From the NCBI RefSeq assembly GCF_001592825.1, contig NZ_LTZG01000002.1:1-32814 (forward strand): a stretch of DNA of 32,814 bases, in the 5' to 3' direction. The translations under genes were made by a program, and so were the position numbers. Under the pieces are notes generated by a model. That model was not told where the DNA came from, made no database searches, and saw only the letters and a program-made list of their open reading frames with translations. Positions 21,255 to 29,571 of this stretch are shown piece after piece. The stretch's first letter is position 1. Each line of letters opens with the position of its first letter. The stretch is from Planococcus maritimus (GTDB lineage: Bacteria > Bacillota > Bacilli > Bacillales_A > Planococcaceae).

Positions 21255-21274
21255 TTATGACAAGAAGTGGTAAA

Positions 21275-21291
21275 TGTCGAATTTTGACGAA
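21275..21291 (+). promoter_or_regulatory. Paired Spo0A boxes (0A boxes) downstream of the abrB promoter
   Basis: TGTCGAA (21275-21281) and TGACGAA (21285-21291) both match the 0A-box consensus TGNCGAA and are separated by 3 nt. B. subtilis abrB has the same two heptamers with the same 3-nt spacing, just downstream of its transcription start, where phosphorylated Spo0A represses it. Here they fall at about +14 to +30. Confidence 0.8.
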
Positions 21292-21324
21292 TTCTGCCGC
21301 TAAAATTGAAGGGGGCTAATGATT

Positions 21325-21603
21325 ATGAAATCGACTGGTATTGTACGGAAAGTAGACGAATTAGGCCGCGTAGTTATTCCGATTGAATTGCGCCGCACGC
21401 TTGGCATCGCAGAGAAAGATGCATTGGAGATTTACGTCGACGATGACAAAATTATTTTGAAAAAGTATATGCCGAATATGACATGTGCGGTAACTGGAGA
21501 AGTTTCCGATGAGAACATGCAATTGGTTGGCGGCAAGTTGATCCTCAGCCCAGAAGGCGCGGAGCAGCTCGTCAAAGAAATCCAAACGAATTTGAGCAAA
21601 TAA
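21325..21603 (+). CDS. abrB: AbrB, transition-state regulator
   Basis: This 92-residue protein is close to Bacillus AbrB. The N-terminal swapped-hairpin DNA-binding domain (MKSTGIVRKVDELGRVVIPI, ELRRTLGIAEKDALEIYVDD, then KYMPNMTC with the conserved Cys) is followed by a C-terminal tetramerisation half (GGKLILSPEGAEQLVKEI). AbrB represses many post-exponential genes during growth. The ATG at 21325 is 9 nt after GGGGG and is preferred over ATG 21319, which is only 3 nt away. It is the only plus-strand gene, convergent with rsmI and divergent from metG. Its promoter carries 0A boxes, so control by Spo0A is expected if that regulator exists in the genome. Confidence 0.96.
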   Translation: MKSTGIVRKVDELGRVVIPIELRRTLGIAEKDALEIYVDDDKIILKKYMPNMTCAVTGEVSDENMQLVGGKLILSPEGAEQLVKEIQTNLSK

Positions 21604-21636
21604 AAACCGGCGTGCTTATGCACACCGGCTTTTTTT
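21602..21636. terminator. Bidirectional terminator between abrB and rsmI
   Basis: CCGG-c-GTGC (21607-21615) pairs with GCAC-a-CCGG (21620-21628) over ttat. The plus strand continues into TTTTTTT; the minus strand has TTTTTA on its other side. It is shared by the convergent genes abrB and rsmI. Confidence 0.85.
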
Positions 21637-21647
21637 ATGGGCTGGGC

Positions 21648-22520
21648 TTAGTCTTTATGAAAGGCTTCGTAGACGTCCCGCTTCGGAAGGCCTCGTGCTT
21701 TCGCGACTTCTTTGATTGCTTCTTTTGAAGAGATTTGTTTTTGTTCCATCAATTGTACGACATGTTGTTCGTACGTCAATTCTTTCCACCATTCATCTAG
21801 TTCTAGCTCATCCGGCGCTGAATTGCCTTCGACGACTAGACAGAACTCCCCGCGGATTTCACTCGACTCTGACCAAGTGACTGCTTCTTCTAAAGTCCCG
21901 CGCAAAAATTCCTCGAATTTTTTGGTTACTTCACGTGCCAACACGATCCGCCGGTCTCCGCCAAACGTGGCTGCCAAGCTTTTCAAACTATCCTTCAAGC
22001 GATGCGGTGCTTCATAAAACAATAGCGTTTCTTCTTTTTGGCTTAACTTTTCTAGCTCTGCCAAGCGTGTTTTCTTATTGCGCGATAGAAATCCATAAAA
22101 CAAAAACGGCTGCGGCGTGATGCCCGAGGCAATCAATGCGCTGAGTGCCGCATTCGCTCCAGGTACCGGCACCACCGGGTATGCTGCATCCACCACTTTT
22201 TTCACAATGTCTTCCCCGGGATCGGATATGCACGGCATGCCCGCATCGCTGACAAGCGCCACCGACTTGCCTTCCGCTAAATAGCGGAGGATTTTCTCTC
22301 CCCCGCTGTCCTGGTTGTGTTCGTGATAGCTGACCAGCGGCGTATCGATGGAAAAATAATTGCATAGCTTCTTTGTATTGCGCGTATCTTCCGCCGCAAT
22401 AACATCTACTTCTTTCAATAGCCGTAGAGCACGCACGGTCATGTCTTCTAAATTGCCGATCGGTGTCGCCACCAAATAAAGTGTTGGCTGCACACCGCTA
22501 AAACTTTTCTGTGATTTCAT
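21648..22520 (-). CDS. rsmI: RsmI, 16S rRNA 2'-O-ribose C1402 methyltransferase (YabC/YraL type)
   Basis: The protein has 290 residues and the tetrapyrrole-methylase fold: LYLVATPIGNLEDMTVRAL at the N-terminus, AAEDTRNTKKL, LVSDAGMPCISDPGE, FYEAPHRL. RsmI methylates the ribose of C1402 in the decoding centre of 16S rRNA. The C-terminal helical tail (SSKEAIKEVAKARGLPKRDVYEAFHK) looks like a small helix-turn-helix typical of longer homologues. The start overlaps the yazA stop as ATGA, so it is coupled to yazA and trmN6. Confidence 0.95.
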   Translation of the reverse strand: MKSQKSFSGVQPTLYLVATPIGNLEDMTVRALRLLKEVDVIAAEDTRNTKKLCNYFSIDTPLVSYHEHNQDSGGEKILRYLAEGKSVALVSDAGMPCISDPGEDIVKKVVDAAYPVVPVPGANAALSALIASGITPQPFLFYGFLSRNKKTRLAELEKLSQKEETLLFYEAPHRLKDSLKSLAATFGGDRRIVLAREVTKKFEEFLRGTLEEAVTWSESSEIRGEFCLVVEGNSAPDELELDEWWKELTYEQHVVQLMEQKQISSKEAIKEVAKARGLPKRDVYEAFHKD

Positions 22521-22789
22521 GTCCGTTCCGCCTTTCTGGTCCGAATATAGACGATTTTTTCCGCCTTGCTCAATTGCTTAAAGGCATATTCCGCTTTCAT
22601 CGCTTCTGGCTTCGTATCGAACGATTCATGGTGGATGAGCGTCAGCGGCCCACGCGAACGTGTATACTTCGCACCTTTTCCGCTTTGATGTGTCGCCAAG
22701 CGCTTCTCTAAGTCATTCGTGTATCCGGCATAATACGATCCATCCCCACACTCGAGAACGTAGAAAAAATGTTTATTCCTCGCTTCCAT
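22517..22789 (-). CDS. yazA: YazA, GIY-YIG nuclease-superfamily small protein
   Basis: The protein has 90 residues from the ATG at 22789. The GIY-YIG core is visible as [22 protein letters not shown], followed by [12 protein letters not shown] and a Glu-containing helix ([15 protein letters not shown]). This matches the short UPF0213/YhbQ-YazA group, reported as structure-specific or single-strand nucleases of uncertain role. The longer frame back to 22834 adds residues unlike B. subtilis YazA. The chosen ATG lies inside the last codons of trmN6 (17-nt overlap), with only a modest GGGG upstream, fitting translational coupling. Confidence 0.86.
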   Translation of the reverse strand: MEARNKHFFYVLECGDGSYYAGYTNDLEKRLATHQSGKGAKYTRSRGPLTLIHHESFDTKPEAMKAEYAFKQLSKAEKIVYIRTRKAERT

Positions 22790-23513
22790 ACAACAAGCCC
22801 CGCACTTCTTCCGTGTATTCGCCATCTTCTCCATAAACGATCAAGGGCGGCAGCACTTTCAAATCGGGCTTGCCGTCTTTGATGCCTTCAATCAATAAGG
22901 TATTCGCTTCTTTTCCGGCTTTCGGGTAAACAAGCCGTATGCGTTTTGGCTCTAAGCGATTATTTCGCATGGCTGCCATGATATCAATCAAGCGGCCAGC
23001 CCGGTGGACAAAAGCCGCCTTGCCGCCTTGTTTCAATAACTGGCTTGCCGATTTTACTGCTTCGTCCAAGGTCAAGTGAAGCTCGTGCCGCGCAATGGCC
23101 ATATGTTCACTTAAATTTTTATCGCTCATCTCGTGCGCTGGGAAATACGGTGGATTGCAAGTCACCGTATCGAATTTTTCAAATCCAAGTTGCGCTGGAA
23201 TTTCTTTGACGTCGCCTTCGATGATGTGGATTTGTTCTTCAAGCCCGTTAAATTCGATGCTGCGGCGCGCCATCCCTGCAAGGCGGGGCTGCAATTCGAC
23301 ACCCGTAATGCTGGACTCGGTGCGGGCGCTCAAAAACAGCGGAATCGCGCCGTTACCCGTACATAAATCGACAATCCGTCCCCGCTTTTTCGGCACATAG
23401 GCAAAACGCGCCAATAAGACCGCATCTAAAGAAAAAGAAAATACCGAAGGACTCTGGATAATGCGTAAATTCTCCGCTAATAAATAATCCAAGCGTTCGT
23501 CGTCTGTTAACAT
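22773..23513 (-). CDS. TrmN6-type SAM-dependent methyltransferase (YabB)
   Basis: The protein has 246 residues. It begins [20 protein letters not shown] and has the class I methyltransferase motif [12 protein letters not shown] and the N6-adenine/guanine-type motif NPPYF. It matches the YfiC/TrmN6 family, some members of which methylate A37 of tRNA-Val; the target here is inferred. I chose the ATG at 23513: GGAG lies 8 nt upstream. The frame extends to 23552, but the extra 13 codons run through a terminator hairpin and have no RBS. It heads the trmN6-yazA-rsmI unit. Confidence 0.9.
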   Translation of the reverse strand: MLTDDERLDYLLAENLRIIQSPSVFSFSLDAVLLARFAYVPKKRGRIVDLCTGNGAIPLFLSARTESSITGVELQPRLAGMARRSIEFNGLEEQIHIIEGDVKEIPAQLGFEKFDTVTCNPPYFPAHEMSDKNLSEHMAIARHELHLTLDEAVKSASQLLKQGGKAAFVHRAGRLIDIMAAMRNNRLEPKRIRLVYPKAGKEANTLLIEGIKDGKPDLKVLPPLIVYGEDGEYTEEVRGLLYGSEE

Positions 23514-23530
23514 GTCGTTCACTCCTGCCA

Positions 23531-23568
23531 TAATAAAAGGCTGCCGCCACACGGAGTGTCGGAAGCCT
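23531..23568 (-). terminator. Terminator-like hairpin just upstream of trmN6
   Basis: On the minus strand AGGCTtCCGaCAC pairs with GTGtggCGGcAGCCT, then TTTTATTAT follows. It ends only about 18 nt before the trmN6 start codon, leaving no room for a promoter downstream. It therefore acts as a leaky terminator or attenuator between yabA plus the repeats and trmN6. Confidence 0.65.
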
Positions 23569-23588
23569 GTTGGTTCTATTTCTTTATT

Positions 23589-23951
23589 GTCTAGCTCAAT
23601 CGCCTAGCTTCTCGGGTCATAAGCCGTTTCCCCTGTGCGGCAAAAAGCGCCGCTTCGGGTACCCGGCTTACGCCTGTCGAAGCTACACAGGCGGTTTCGC
23701 TTTTCTTTATGTCTAGCTCAATCGCCTAGCTTCTCGGGTCATAAGCCGTTCCCCTGTGCGGCAAAAAGCGCCGCTTCGGGTACCCGGCTTACGCCTGTCG
23801 AAGCTGAACAGGCGTTTTCGCTTTTCTTTATTGTCTAGCTCAATCGCCTAGCTTCTCGGGTCATAAGCCGTTTCCCCTGTGCGGCAAAAAGCGCCGCTTC
23901 GGGTACCCGGCTTACGCCTGTCGAAGCTACACAGGCGTTTTCGCTTTTCTT
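23589..23951. repeat. Three tandem copies of a 122-bp structured intergenic repeat
   Basis: Copies start at 23589, 23711 and 23833 (gtctagctcaatcgcctagc), a strict 122-bp period. They differ at only a few positions, for example one T lost in ccgtttcccc of copy two. Each copy folds into nested stems: TAGCTTC/GAAGCTA outside, TAAGCCG/CGGCTTA in the middle, GCGGC/GCCGC at the tip. Copy two has GAAGCTG, weakening one outer pair. Together they fill the gap from the yabA stop to the trmN6 hairpin. Units beginning gtctagctc are widespread in Bacillales intergenic DNA to my recollection. Confidence 0.9.
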
Positions 23952-23952
23952 G

Positions 23953-24312
23953 TTAATTCTGCTTGTTTAGGAATGATAAACAAAACAGGCAGTCGTCGCC
24001 TTTACGGGAGCTTCCGAAATGGACGTTGCAGACGTGGTAGCCTTCGTGATAGAGCCGCGCCAAGTTGTCGTAGCCTTCCCCAATGTCCATGACGGCTTTT
24101 TTCAATTTGACCGGATCGACTTTTTCCGGTTCCGGTACTTTTTCGTTCAGTTCATCGAGGCGGGCACGCAAATGGTGATTTTCCAATTGCAGCGCATGAT
24201 GCTCTTCCATCGTCCGCGCTACAACGGTTTTCAAATCGCGGAACTGCTCTTGCATCGATTCCAATTGCTGTTCAAAATCCATGACCGTATCCAAAAAATT
24301 CTTTTCTTTCAC
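23953..24312 (-). CDS. yabA: YabA, replication initiation control protein
   Basis: From the GTG at 24312 the protein has 119 residues, the B. subtilis length. The N-terminal half is a leucine-zipper coiled coil ([19 protein letters not shown] and [19 protein letters not shown]). The C-terminal zinc-binding head has [20 protein letters not shown], then CLFCLSFL, with the His/Cys ligands. YabA tetramers bridge DnaA and the DnaN clamp and restrain over-initiation. The RBS GAGGTGG is 8 nt before this GTG; upstream GTGs at 24324 and 24321 overlap it and are rejected. It follows ricT by 13 nt. No terminator precedes the repeats that immediately follow its stop. Confidence 0.94.
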   Translation of the reverse strand: MKEKNFLDTVMDFEQQLESMQEQFRDLKTVVARTMEEHHALQLENHHLRARLDELNEKVPEPEKVDPVKLKKAVMDIGEGYDNLARLYHEGYHVCNVHFGSSRKGDDCLFCLSFLNKQN

Positions 24313-24325
24313 TGATGCCACCACC

Positions 24326-25138
24326 TCACGCTCTCGTCCCTTGGTTCATGATTTCGTCCAATGTATATTCCAGCGTCTGGTCTTGTTCTGCCAGGCGGAT
24401 TTTCAATACTCGCTCAAGCAAATTCAAGCTGACGACGCGGCCATTGCCATCCGGCGTTTCGACGCGCGCGCCGATATCCGGCATTTCCTTTTTCGCTTGT
24501 TCGTACTCATCGTTCTCGTATTTCAAGCAGCACATCAACCGTCCGCATAGCCCTGAAATCTTCGATGGATTCAATGACAAGTTCTGGTCTTTCGCCATTT
24601 TGATCGACACCGGCTCGAAATCGCCGAGGAAAGTCGAACAGCATAGCATCCGCCCGCACGGCCCGATGCCGCCAAGCATTTTCGCCTCGTCACGTACGCC
24701 GATCTGGCGAAGTTCGATGCGCGTCCGGAAAATCGATGCCAAGTCTTTCACCAGGTTACGGAAATCAACCCGGCCTTCTGCGGTGAAATAGAAGATAACT
24801 TTATTGCGATCGAAAGTGTATTCGACATCGACCAGCTTCATGTCCAAGCGGTGCGATTCGATTTTGTCTGTTCCTACTTCAAAAGCGCGTTCCGCTTCCG
24901 AACGGTTTTCTTCCACTTGCAAGCGATCGCGTTCAGTTGCGGCGCGAACGACTTGCTTCAACGGCAAGACGACATCATTCTCGCCGACTTCTTTCACAGG
25001 GACAACTACTTTGCCGTATTCAATGCCCCGCGCTGTTTCCACAATGACATAATCGTCTTTTTCGATCACAGCTTCGCCTGGATCGAAATAATATATTTTA
25101 CCCGCTTTCTTGAAGCGGACTCCTATTACTTTATACAA
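24326..25138 (-). CDS. ricT: RicT (YaaT), PSP1-domain RNA processing factor
   Basis: This 270-residue PSP1 family protein begins [20 protein letters not shown]. Cysteine clusters lie at 161/166/167 (PCGRMLCCS) and 198/203/204 (LCGRLMCC), the set needed for Fe-S cluster binding in the RicA-RicF-RicT complex. That complex helps RNase Y mature many mRNAs and influences biofilm, competence and, in Bacillus, Spo0A phosphorelay output. The start codon is TTG at 25138, 7 nt after AGGAGGGG; there is no better ATG. It is 4 nt from holB and 13 nt from yabA, one operon. Confidence 0.94.
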   Translation of the reverse strand: MYKVIGVRFKKAGKIYYFDPGEAVIEKDDYVIVETARGIEYGKVVVPVKEVGENDVVLPLKQVVRAATERDRLQVEENRSEAERAFEVGTDKIESHRLDMKLVDVEYTFDRNKVIFYFTAEGRVDFRNLVKDLASIFRTRIELRQIGVRDEAKMLGGIGPCGRMLCCSTFLGDFEPVSIKMAKDQNLSLNPSKISGLCGRLMCCLKYENDEYEQAKKEMPDIGARVETPDGNGRVVSLNLLERVLKIRLAEQDQTLEYTLDEIMNQGTRA

Positions 25139-25142
25139 TTGT

Positions 25143-26135
25143 CTACCCCTCCTGCAGATTCAGCATTAATTGCTCCATCAACAGTGTCCGGTTCATATTG
25201 CGCGGCAATTGCTGTTTGGCTTGTAACACTGCCTGCAACTGCCTGGACAATACATCGAACGAACGTTGAAGCGCCATCTGCTTCCAAGTTTCTTCCATGT
25301 CCGGATATGTGCGTGCAGTCTCAAGACCCGCTTTCACTGTCGCGATGTCCCGATATGCAAATAATAACATGTCGAGCCCTCTTTCGGCATCTTCTTTCTC
25401 TTTGAACAAGGGCAGCCAATCAGATTGGATCAAAAGTAATGCCTCATGGACATTGCCCCCCACCGTCTCGACCAACTTCAACACCAGTTTCCGCTCTTCG
25501 GCAAACTGCTCTTCCTCACTCAGCCGTTTCGCTTCCTGTTCACTTTGCGTCAACATGCTCACCGTCGCCGCCATCGATCCGGTCATGCCACCCGCCAACA
25601 ACCGCTCCATCAACTTCGGCCGAGACAAAGGCTGGAATGACAGCAGCTGGCAGCGCGAACGAATCGTGCTCATAATAGCGTTCAAGCGCTCCGTCAACAA
25701 TAGTGCCGTCACATTCGCTTCTGGTTCTTCCAAAAACTTCAGCAAAGCGTTAGCAGACGAATTGTTCATGCGGTCTGCCTGCTCAATGACGTAGACTTTG
25801 CGCCCAGCATTCAGCGCCGTCTTGTTCATTGTGTAAATCAAGTCGCGGATTTGATCGATTTTAATGTTCTGCCCATCTGGTTCGATGAATAAAATATTCG
25901 GGTGATTGCCGTTTTCATACAGTTTGCAGCTTCGGCATGTTTCACATGGAACATTGTCAATCGGTGTTTCGCATAATAATAATTTGACGAAAAAATGCGT
26001 CAGTTCCTTTTTTCCGGCTCCTGAAGGCCCTTCCAATAAATAGGCATGAGCAAGCCGGTCGTTAGCGTAAGCCCCCTGCAAGCGCTTGAGCACAACAGGC
26101 TGCATGTCTTGTAATTCTTCTATGGTTTTGTGCAT
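25143..26135 (-). CDS. holB: DNA polymerase III delta' subunit HolB
   Basis: The protein has 330 residues. An AAA+ clamp-loader domain has GPSGAGKK (36-43, a slightly altered P-loop as usual in delta'), zinc-binding Cys55, Cys64, Cys67 and Cys70, and the conserved NALLKFLEEPEANVTALLLT and IRSRCQ (SRC motif) region; a helical C-terminal domain follows. It is the stator of the clamp loader that places DnaN on primed DNA. AAGGTGG lies 4-5 nt before the ATG. A terminator hairpin (26157-26187) sits immediately upstream with no space for a promoter. B. subtilis has yaaR between darA and holB; it is not here. Confidence 0.94.
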   Translation of the reverse strand: MHKTIEELQDMQPVVLKRLQGAYANDRLAHAYLLEGPSGAGKKELTHFFVKLLLCETPIDNVPCETCRSCKLYENGNHPNILFIEPDGQNIKIDQIRDLIYTMNKTALNAGRKVYVIEQADRMNNSSANALLKFLEEPEANVTALLLTERLNAIMSTIRSRCQLLSFQPLSRPKLMERLLAGGMTGSMAATVSMLTQSEQEAKRLSEEEQFAEERKLVLKLVETVGGNVHEALLLIQSDWLPLFKEKEDAERGLDMLLFAYRDIATVKAGLETARTYPDMEETWKQMALQRSFDVLSRQLQAVLQAKQQLPRNMNRTLLMEQLMLNLQEG

Positions 26136-26156
26136 GATTCCACCTTCAAACTTTGT

Positions 26157-26187
26157 AAAAAATCCCGTGTTCCAGATGGATCACGGG
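26157..26187 (-). terminator. Intrinsic terminator between darA and holB
   Basis: CCCGTG-t-TCCA (26164-26174) pairs with TGGA-t-CACGGG (26177-26187) around a GA tip. Six to seven T residues follow on the minus strand, about 20 nt before the holB ATG. Confidence 0.82.
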
Positions 26188-26199
26188 TAGTGCGGACGA

Positions 26200-26219
26200 A
26201 GAAACAGCTAGGCTGTTTC

Positions 26220-26220
<1 letters not shown>
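26200..26220 (-). other. Perfect hairpin abutting the darA stop codon
   Basis: AGAAACAGC (26200-26208) and GCTGTTTCT (26212-26220) form a 9-bp perfect stem with a 3-nt loop whose first base overlaps the darA stop codon. No T-run follows, so it is more likely an mRNA 3'-end stabiliser than a terminator; the real terminator is 13 nt further on. Confidence 0.6.
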
Positions 26221-26555
<335 letters not shown>

Positions 26556-26587
26556 TCACTCCTTTTTTGGTTGCTTCTCTATGTATT

Positions 26588-26596
26588 AGTATAACA
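26588..26596 (-). promoter_or_regulatory. Extended -10 promoter of darA
   Basis: Minus strand TGtTATACT (26588-26596) has the TGn extension. The region around -35 offers only a poor TGACGG at 18-nt spacing. It lies between the tmk terminator side and darA, about 38 nt before the ATG. Confidence 0.5.
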
Positions 26597-26674
26597 CGAA
26601 CGGCGAACGTGCCGTCACCTCTTTCCCTGAGCGATGCAAAAAAATCGTGACAATATACAGGCCTTCCATCCATG

Positions 26675-26703
26675 AAAAAAACAGCCCTTCACAAACAGGG
26701 CTG
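26675..26703 (-). terminator. Intrinsic terminator after tmk
   Basis: CAGCCCT (26682-26688) pairs with AGGGCTG (26697-26703) over an 8-nt loop. TTTTTTT follows on the minus strand. Confidence 0.83.
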
Positions 26704-26714
26704 CCGGTAATTCA

Positions 26715-27347
26715 TTATTTTTTTTCTGCCAAGAAGCGTTGCAAAGCTTCATACGCATCCGACACTACTTCATCCAACTCGTTTTCCGCGTTGATCAACT
26801 GCATGCGTTCTGGGTAACGGCCAAGCAACAGCAAATACCCTTCTCTTACTTTATAATGAAATGCCAATGATTCCTCATCCAGACGGTTGAATTCACGGCC
26901 TTGATCGAGGTCGATGCGTGCGAGTCCTGTTTTCGGATTGACATCAAAATACAAAGTCAATTCTGGCATATGCCCTTCGATGGCGAATTCATTGATCGCC
27001 AACACATCATCTAGTCCGAGCCCGCGGGCATGGCCCTGGTAAGCAAGGCTGCTGTCGACAAAACGGTCGCATAGAACAATTTTTCCTGCCTGAAGCGCCG
27101 GCAGCACCCGCTCCACCAAATGCTGGCGCCGTGCCGCTGCATATAATAAAGCTTCTGTACGGGCATCCATTGCGGTATGTGACCGGTCTAAGATGACTTC
27201 ACGTATTTTTTCTGCGATTTCAATACCGCCCGGTTCACGTGTTGTCACCACTTCAAAGCCGTCAGCCACCAGCCGTTCTGCCAGTTTCGCCAAGGCCGTC
27301 GTTTTGCCCGATCCTTCGCCGCCTTCTAGTGTAATAAAATAACTCAT
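26715..27347 (-). CDS. tmk: Thymidylate kinase
   Basis: The protein has 210 residues from the ATG at 27347. It has the P-loop GGEGSGKT (9-16), the DRY/H-like dTMP motif REPGG, LCDRFVDSSLAYQG, and a lid region after LTLYFDV. It converts dTMP to dTDP. The GTG at 27380 would add 11 residues, but a TATAGT -10 box sits at 27386-27391, which would place the transcription start at or after that codon; GGTG precedes the chosen ATG. It follows ppk with no terminator between, so it may also be read through from the polyphosphate genes. Confidence 0.95.
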   Translation of the reverse strand: MSYFITLEGGEGSGKTTALAKLAERLVADGFEVVTTREPGGIEIAEKIREVILDRSHTAMDARTEALLYAAARRQHLVERVLPALQAGKIVLCDRFVDSSLAYQGHARGLGLDDVLAINEFAIEGHMPELTLYFDVNPKTGLARIDLDQGREFNRLDEESLAFHYKVREGYLLLLGRYPERMQLINAENELDEVVSDAYEALQRFLAEKK

Positions 27348-27428
27348 AGTTTCACCTGTTTCCTTGTCTATTAAAAACACTACCCACTATACCGCAATCG
27401 CAGCCATTTTTGCATCTTCCTTTAGACC

Positions 27429-29546
27429 TTATTCCTCATCTTCCGCTACCTGGTAAGCACGCTCAAACAACTCCATTTGGCTGTCGATCACCGCTTGCCC
27501 TTCGATTCTACGGACATAGCCGTAATTGCCTTCTTCGTCTTGTTCACGCGCTTTGACATTATCTTTAAGGCCAAGCTCCAGAATGTCCCACACTTGCCCT
27601 TTCACCCGCTTGTCGATCACCGGGAAAAGGATTTCAATGCGGTTGTTTAAGTTTCTCGTCATCATATCTGCAGAGGACAAAAAGGTTTTTTCTTTGCCAT
27701 TCTGATGGAAATAATAGACGCGGCTATGTTCGAGCAAGCGCCCGACAATGCTGCGGACGCGGATATTATCGCTCACTCCAGGGATTCCTGGACGCAAGCA
27801 ACAAATGCCGCGCACAATCAATTCAATCGTCACTCCGGCACGAGAAGCCTCGTACAGCTTCGTGATGATGCTCTTATCAGTCAGGGAATTCATTTTCGCT
27901 ATGATCCGGCCATTGCCATACTTTTTCTCATAGCGAATTTCCGAATCGATCAGGTGAAGAATGTCTTTTCGGATCGAAAACGGCGCAACTGATAAATAAT
28001 GGAATTCTGGTTTTTCCGTATAGCCACTCAAGTAATTGAAAAAATTCGTCGCATCGATGCCAATTTCTTTTTTCGAGGTGAACAAGCTCATATCCGTATA
28101 GATTTTGGCTGTCTGATCGTTGTAATTGCCGGTCCCAAGGTGAACAAAGCGTTCGATGCGCCCTTGTTTTTTGCGAACCACCAAAGTAATTTTGCTGTGG
28201 GTCTTCAGATGCGTCATGCCATAAATAACGTGACAGCCCGCTTTTTCCAACTCTTTTGCCCAGTGCACGTTATTTTCCTCATCAAAGCGCGCCTTCAACT
28301 CCACTAGCACCGTCACTTGCTTGCCGTTTTCCGCTGCACGCTTCAAGGCATTGATCACCGGCGAATCCCCGCTGACCCGGTATAAGGTTTGCTTGATCGC
28401 AAGCACGTCCGGATCATCCGCTGCTTCCGAAATAAACTCCACGACCGGCTCGAACGACTCGTACGGATGATGCAAGAACACGTCTTCTTCTGCGATTTTC
28501 GCATAAATGGCCTTGCCGTTTTCCATCCCTACTGGCAGTTGCGAAATTTTTCCTTCGTAGACCAAATGCTCCCATATCGGGGCCATTTTCTTGTAGAAAC
28601 TGAAAAACACCGTCAAATCCAAAAATCCATCAATTTCGTAGACATCTTTCGGATGCACTTCCAACTCTTCCATTAAATAATCCAAAATAACAGGATCTAG
28701 TCCATCCTTTTGCACTTCGAGACGGACAGCAGCTCCCCATTTGCGTTTTCTCAACTCTTCTTCGATTTCTTTGAGCAAGTCGCGCGCGCCCTCTTCGTGG
28801 ATCGTCATATCCGCATTGCGGGTAATCCGGAAAACAGTAGTCGACTTGACTTCATAGCCGTGAAACAGCTTGCCGATAAAAAATTCGATGACATCATCCA
28901 GTAGCAATAATTTACGCAATCCTCCGTTTTCGGGCAATTGGACAAACCGCTCGAGCATTGCCGGCAATTGGACGATGGCGGTACGGATTCGTTGTTCAGA
29001 ATCTACCTCTTTCGACGTATCTTCCAAGACGACCGCCAAATTGATACTTTTATTCAAGAGCATCGGAAAGGGGCGGTAGGCATCGATCGCCATCGGAGTC
29101 AGTACAGGAAAAATATGCTCGTCAAAGTAAATCTCCAAAGCGTCTTTTTGTGAATCGCTTAAGTCTCTCATTTTCAAGAAATGGACATGCTCTTTCTGAA
29201 GCTTGGGATACACGATTTTACGCAAGGTATCGTATTGCAAATTCACCAATTGATGATTCTTCAAAGCGATTTCATGCAATTGCTGCTTGGGCGTCATCCC
29301 GGCTTTGTTCTCTGGCTTATTAAAGCCTACCTTCACCTGGTCTTGGAGACCCGCTACACGCACCATGAAAAACTCATCCAAGTTGGAGCTGAAAATCGCC
29401 AGAAACTTAAGCTTCTCAAGAAGCGGGTTGCTCGGGTCGAGTGCTTCTTGCAGCACCCGTTCATTGAATGCCAACCAACTCAGTTCGCGGTTATTGTAAT
29501 AGGAAGGACTGTTTAACTGGACCATATCTTCTTTTTTCTTTCCCAC
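27429..29546 (-). CDS. ppk: Polyphosphate kinase PPK1
   Basis: This 705-residue protein shows all PPK1 domains: N-terminal helical (NRELSWLAFNERVLQEA, FLAIFSSNLDEFFMVRVAG), head domain (FPVLTPMAIDAYRPFP), and two phospholipase-D-like catalytic halves, with LYRVSGDSPVINAL, the phosphorylated-His region MTHLKTHSKITLV and VHLGTGNYND. It polymerises ATP gamma-phosphate into inorganic polyphosphate reversibly, at the membrane. Start is GTG at 29546, 7 nt after GGGGAG. It is 25 nt after ppx, so one operon makes and degrades polyphosphate. The pair is not in the corresponding B. subtilis cluster. Confidence 0.97.
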   Translation of the reverse strand: MGKKKEDMVQLNSPSYYNNRELSWLAFNERVLQEALDPSNPLLEKLKFLAIFSSNLDEFFMVRVAGLQDQVKVGFNKPENKAGMTPKQQLHEIALKNHQLVNLQYDTLRKIVYPKLQKEHVHFLKMRDLSDSQKDALEIYFDEHIFPVLTPMAIDAYRPFPMLLNKSINLAVVLEDTSKEVDSEQRIRTAIVQLPAMLERFVQLPENGGLRKLLLLDDVIEFFIGKLFHGYEVKSTTVFRITRNADMTIHEEGARDLLKEIEEELRKRKWGAAVRLEVQKDGLDPVILDYLMEELEVHPKDVYEIDGFLDLTVFFSFYKKMAPIWEHLVYEGKISQLPVGMENGKAIYAKIAEEDVFLHHPYESFEPVVEFISEAADDPDVLAIKQTLYRVSGDSPVINALKRAAENGKQVTVLVELKARFDEENNVHWAKELEKAGCHVIYGMTHLKTHSKITLVVRKKQGRIERFVHLGTGNYNDQTAKIYTDMSLFTSKKEIGIDATNFFNYLSGYTEKPEFHYLSVAPFSIRKDILHLIDSEIRYEKKYGNGRIIAKMNSLTDKSIITKLYEASRAGVTIELIVRGICCLRPGIPGVSDNIRVRSIVGRLLEHSRVYYFHQNGKEKTFLSSADMMTRNLNNRIEILFPVIDKRVKGQVWDILELGLKDNVKAREQDEEGNYGYVRRIEGQAVIDSQMELFERAYQVAEDEE

Positions 29547-29571
29547 AACACAACTCCCCTTCAGGTTTCAT

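Noticed and set aside
23635..23838. Plus-strand 67-residue frame inside the 122-bp repeats
   Set aside because: Repeat sequence with no initiation signal; it ends without relation to the unit boundaries.
23589..23951. CRISPR array
   Set aside because: The 122-bp units are directly joined and nearly identical over their full length; there are no short repeats separated by unique spacers and no cas genes.
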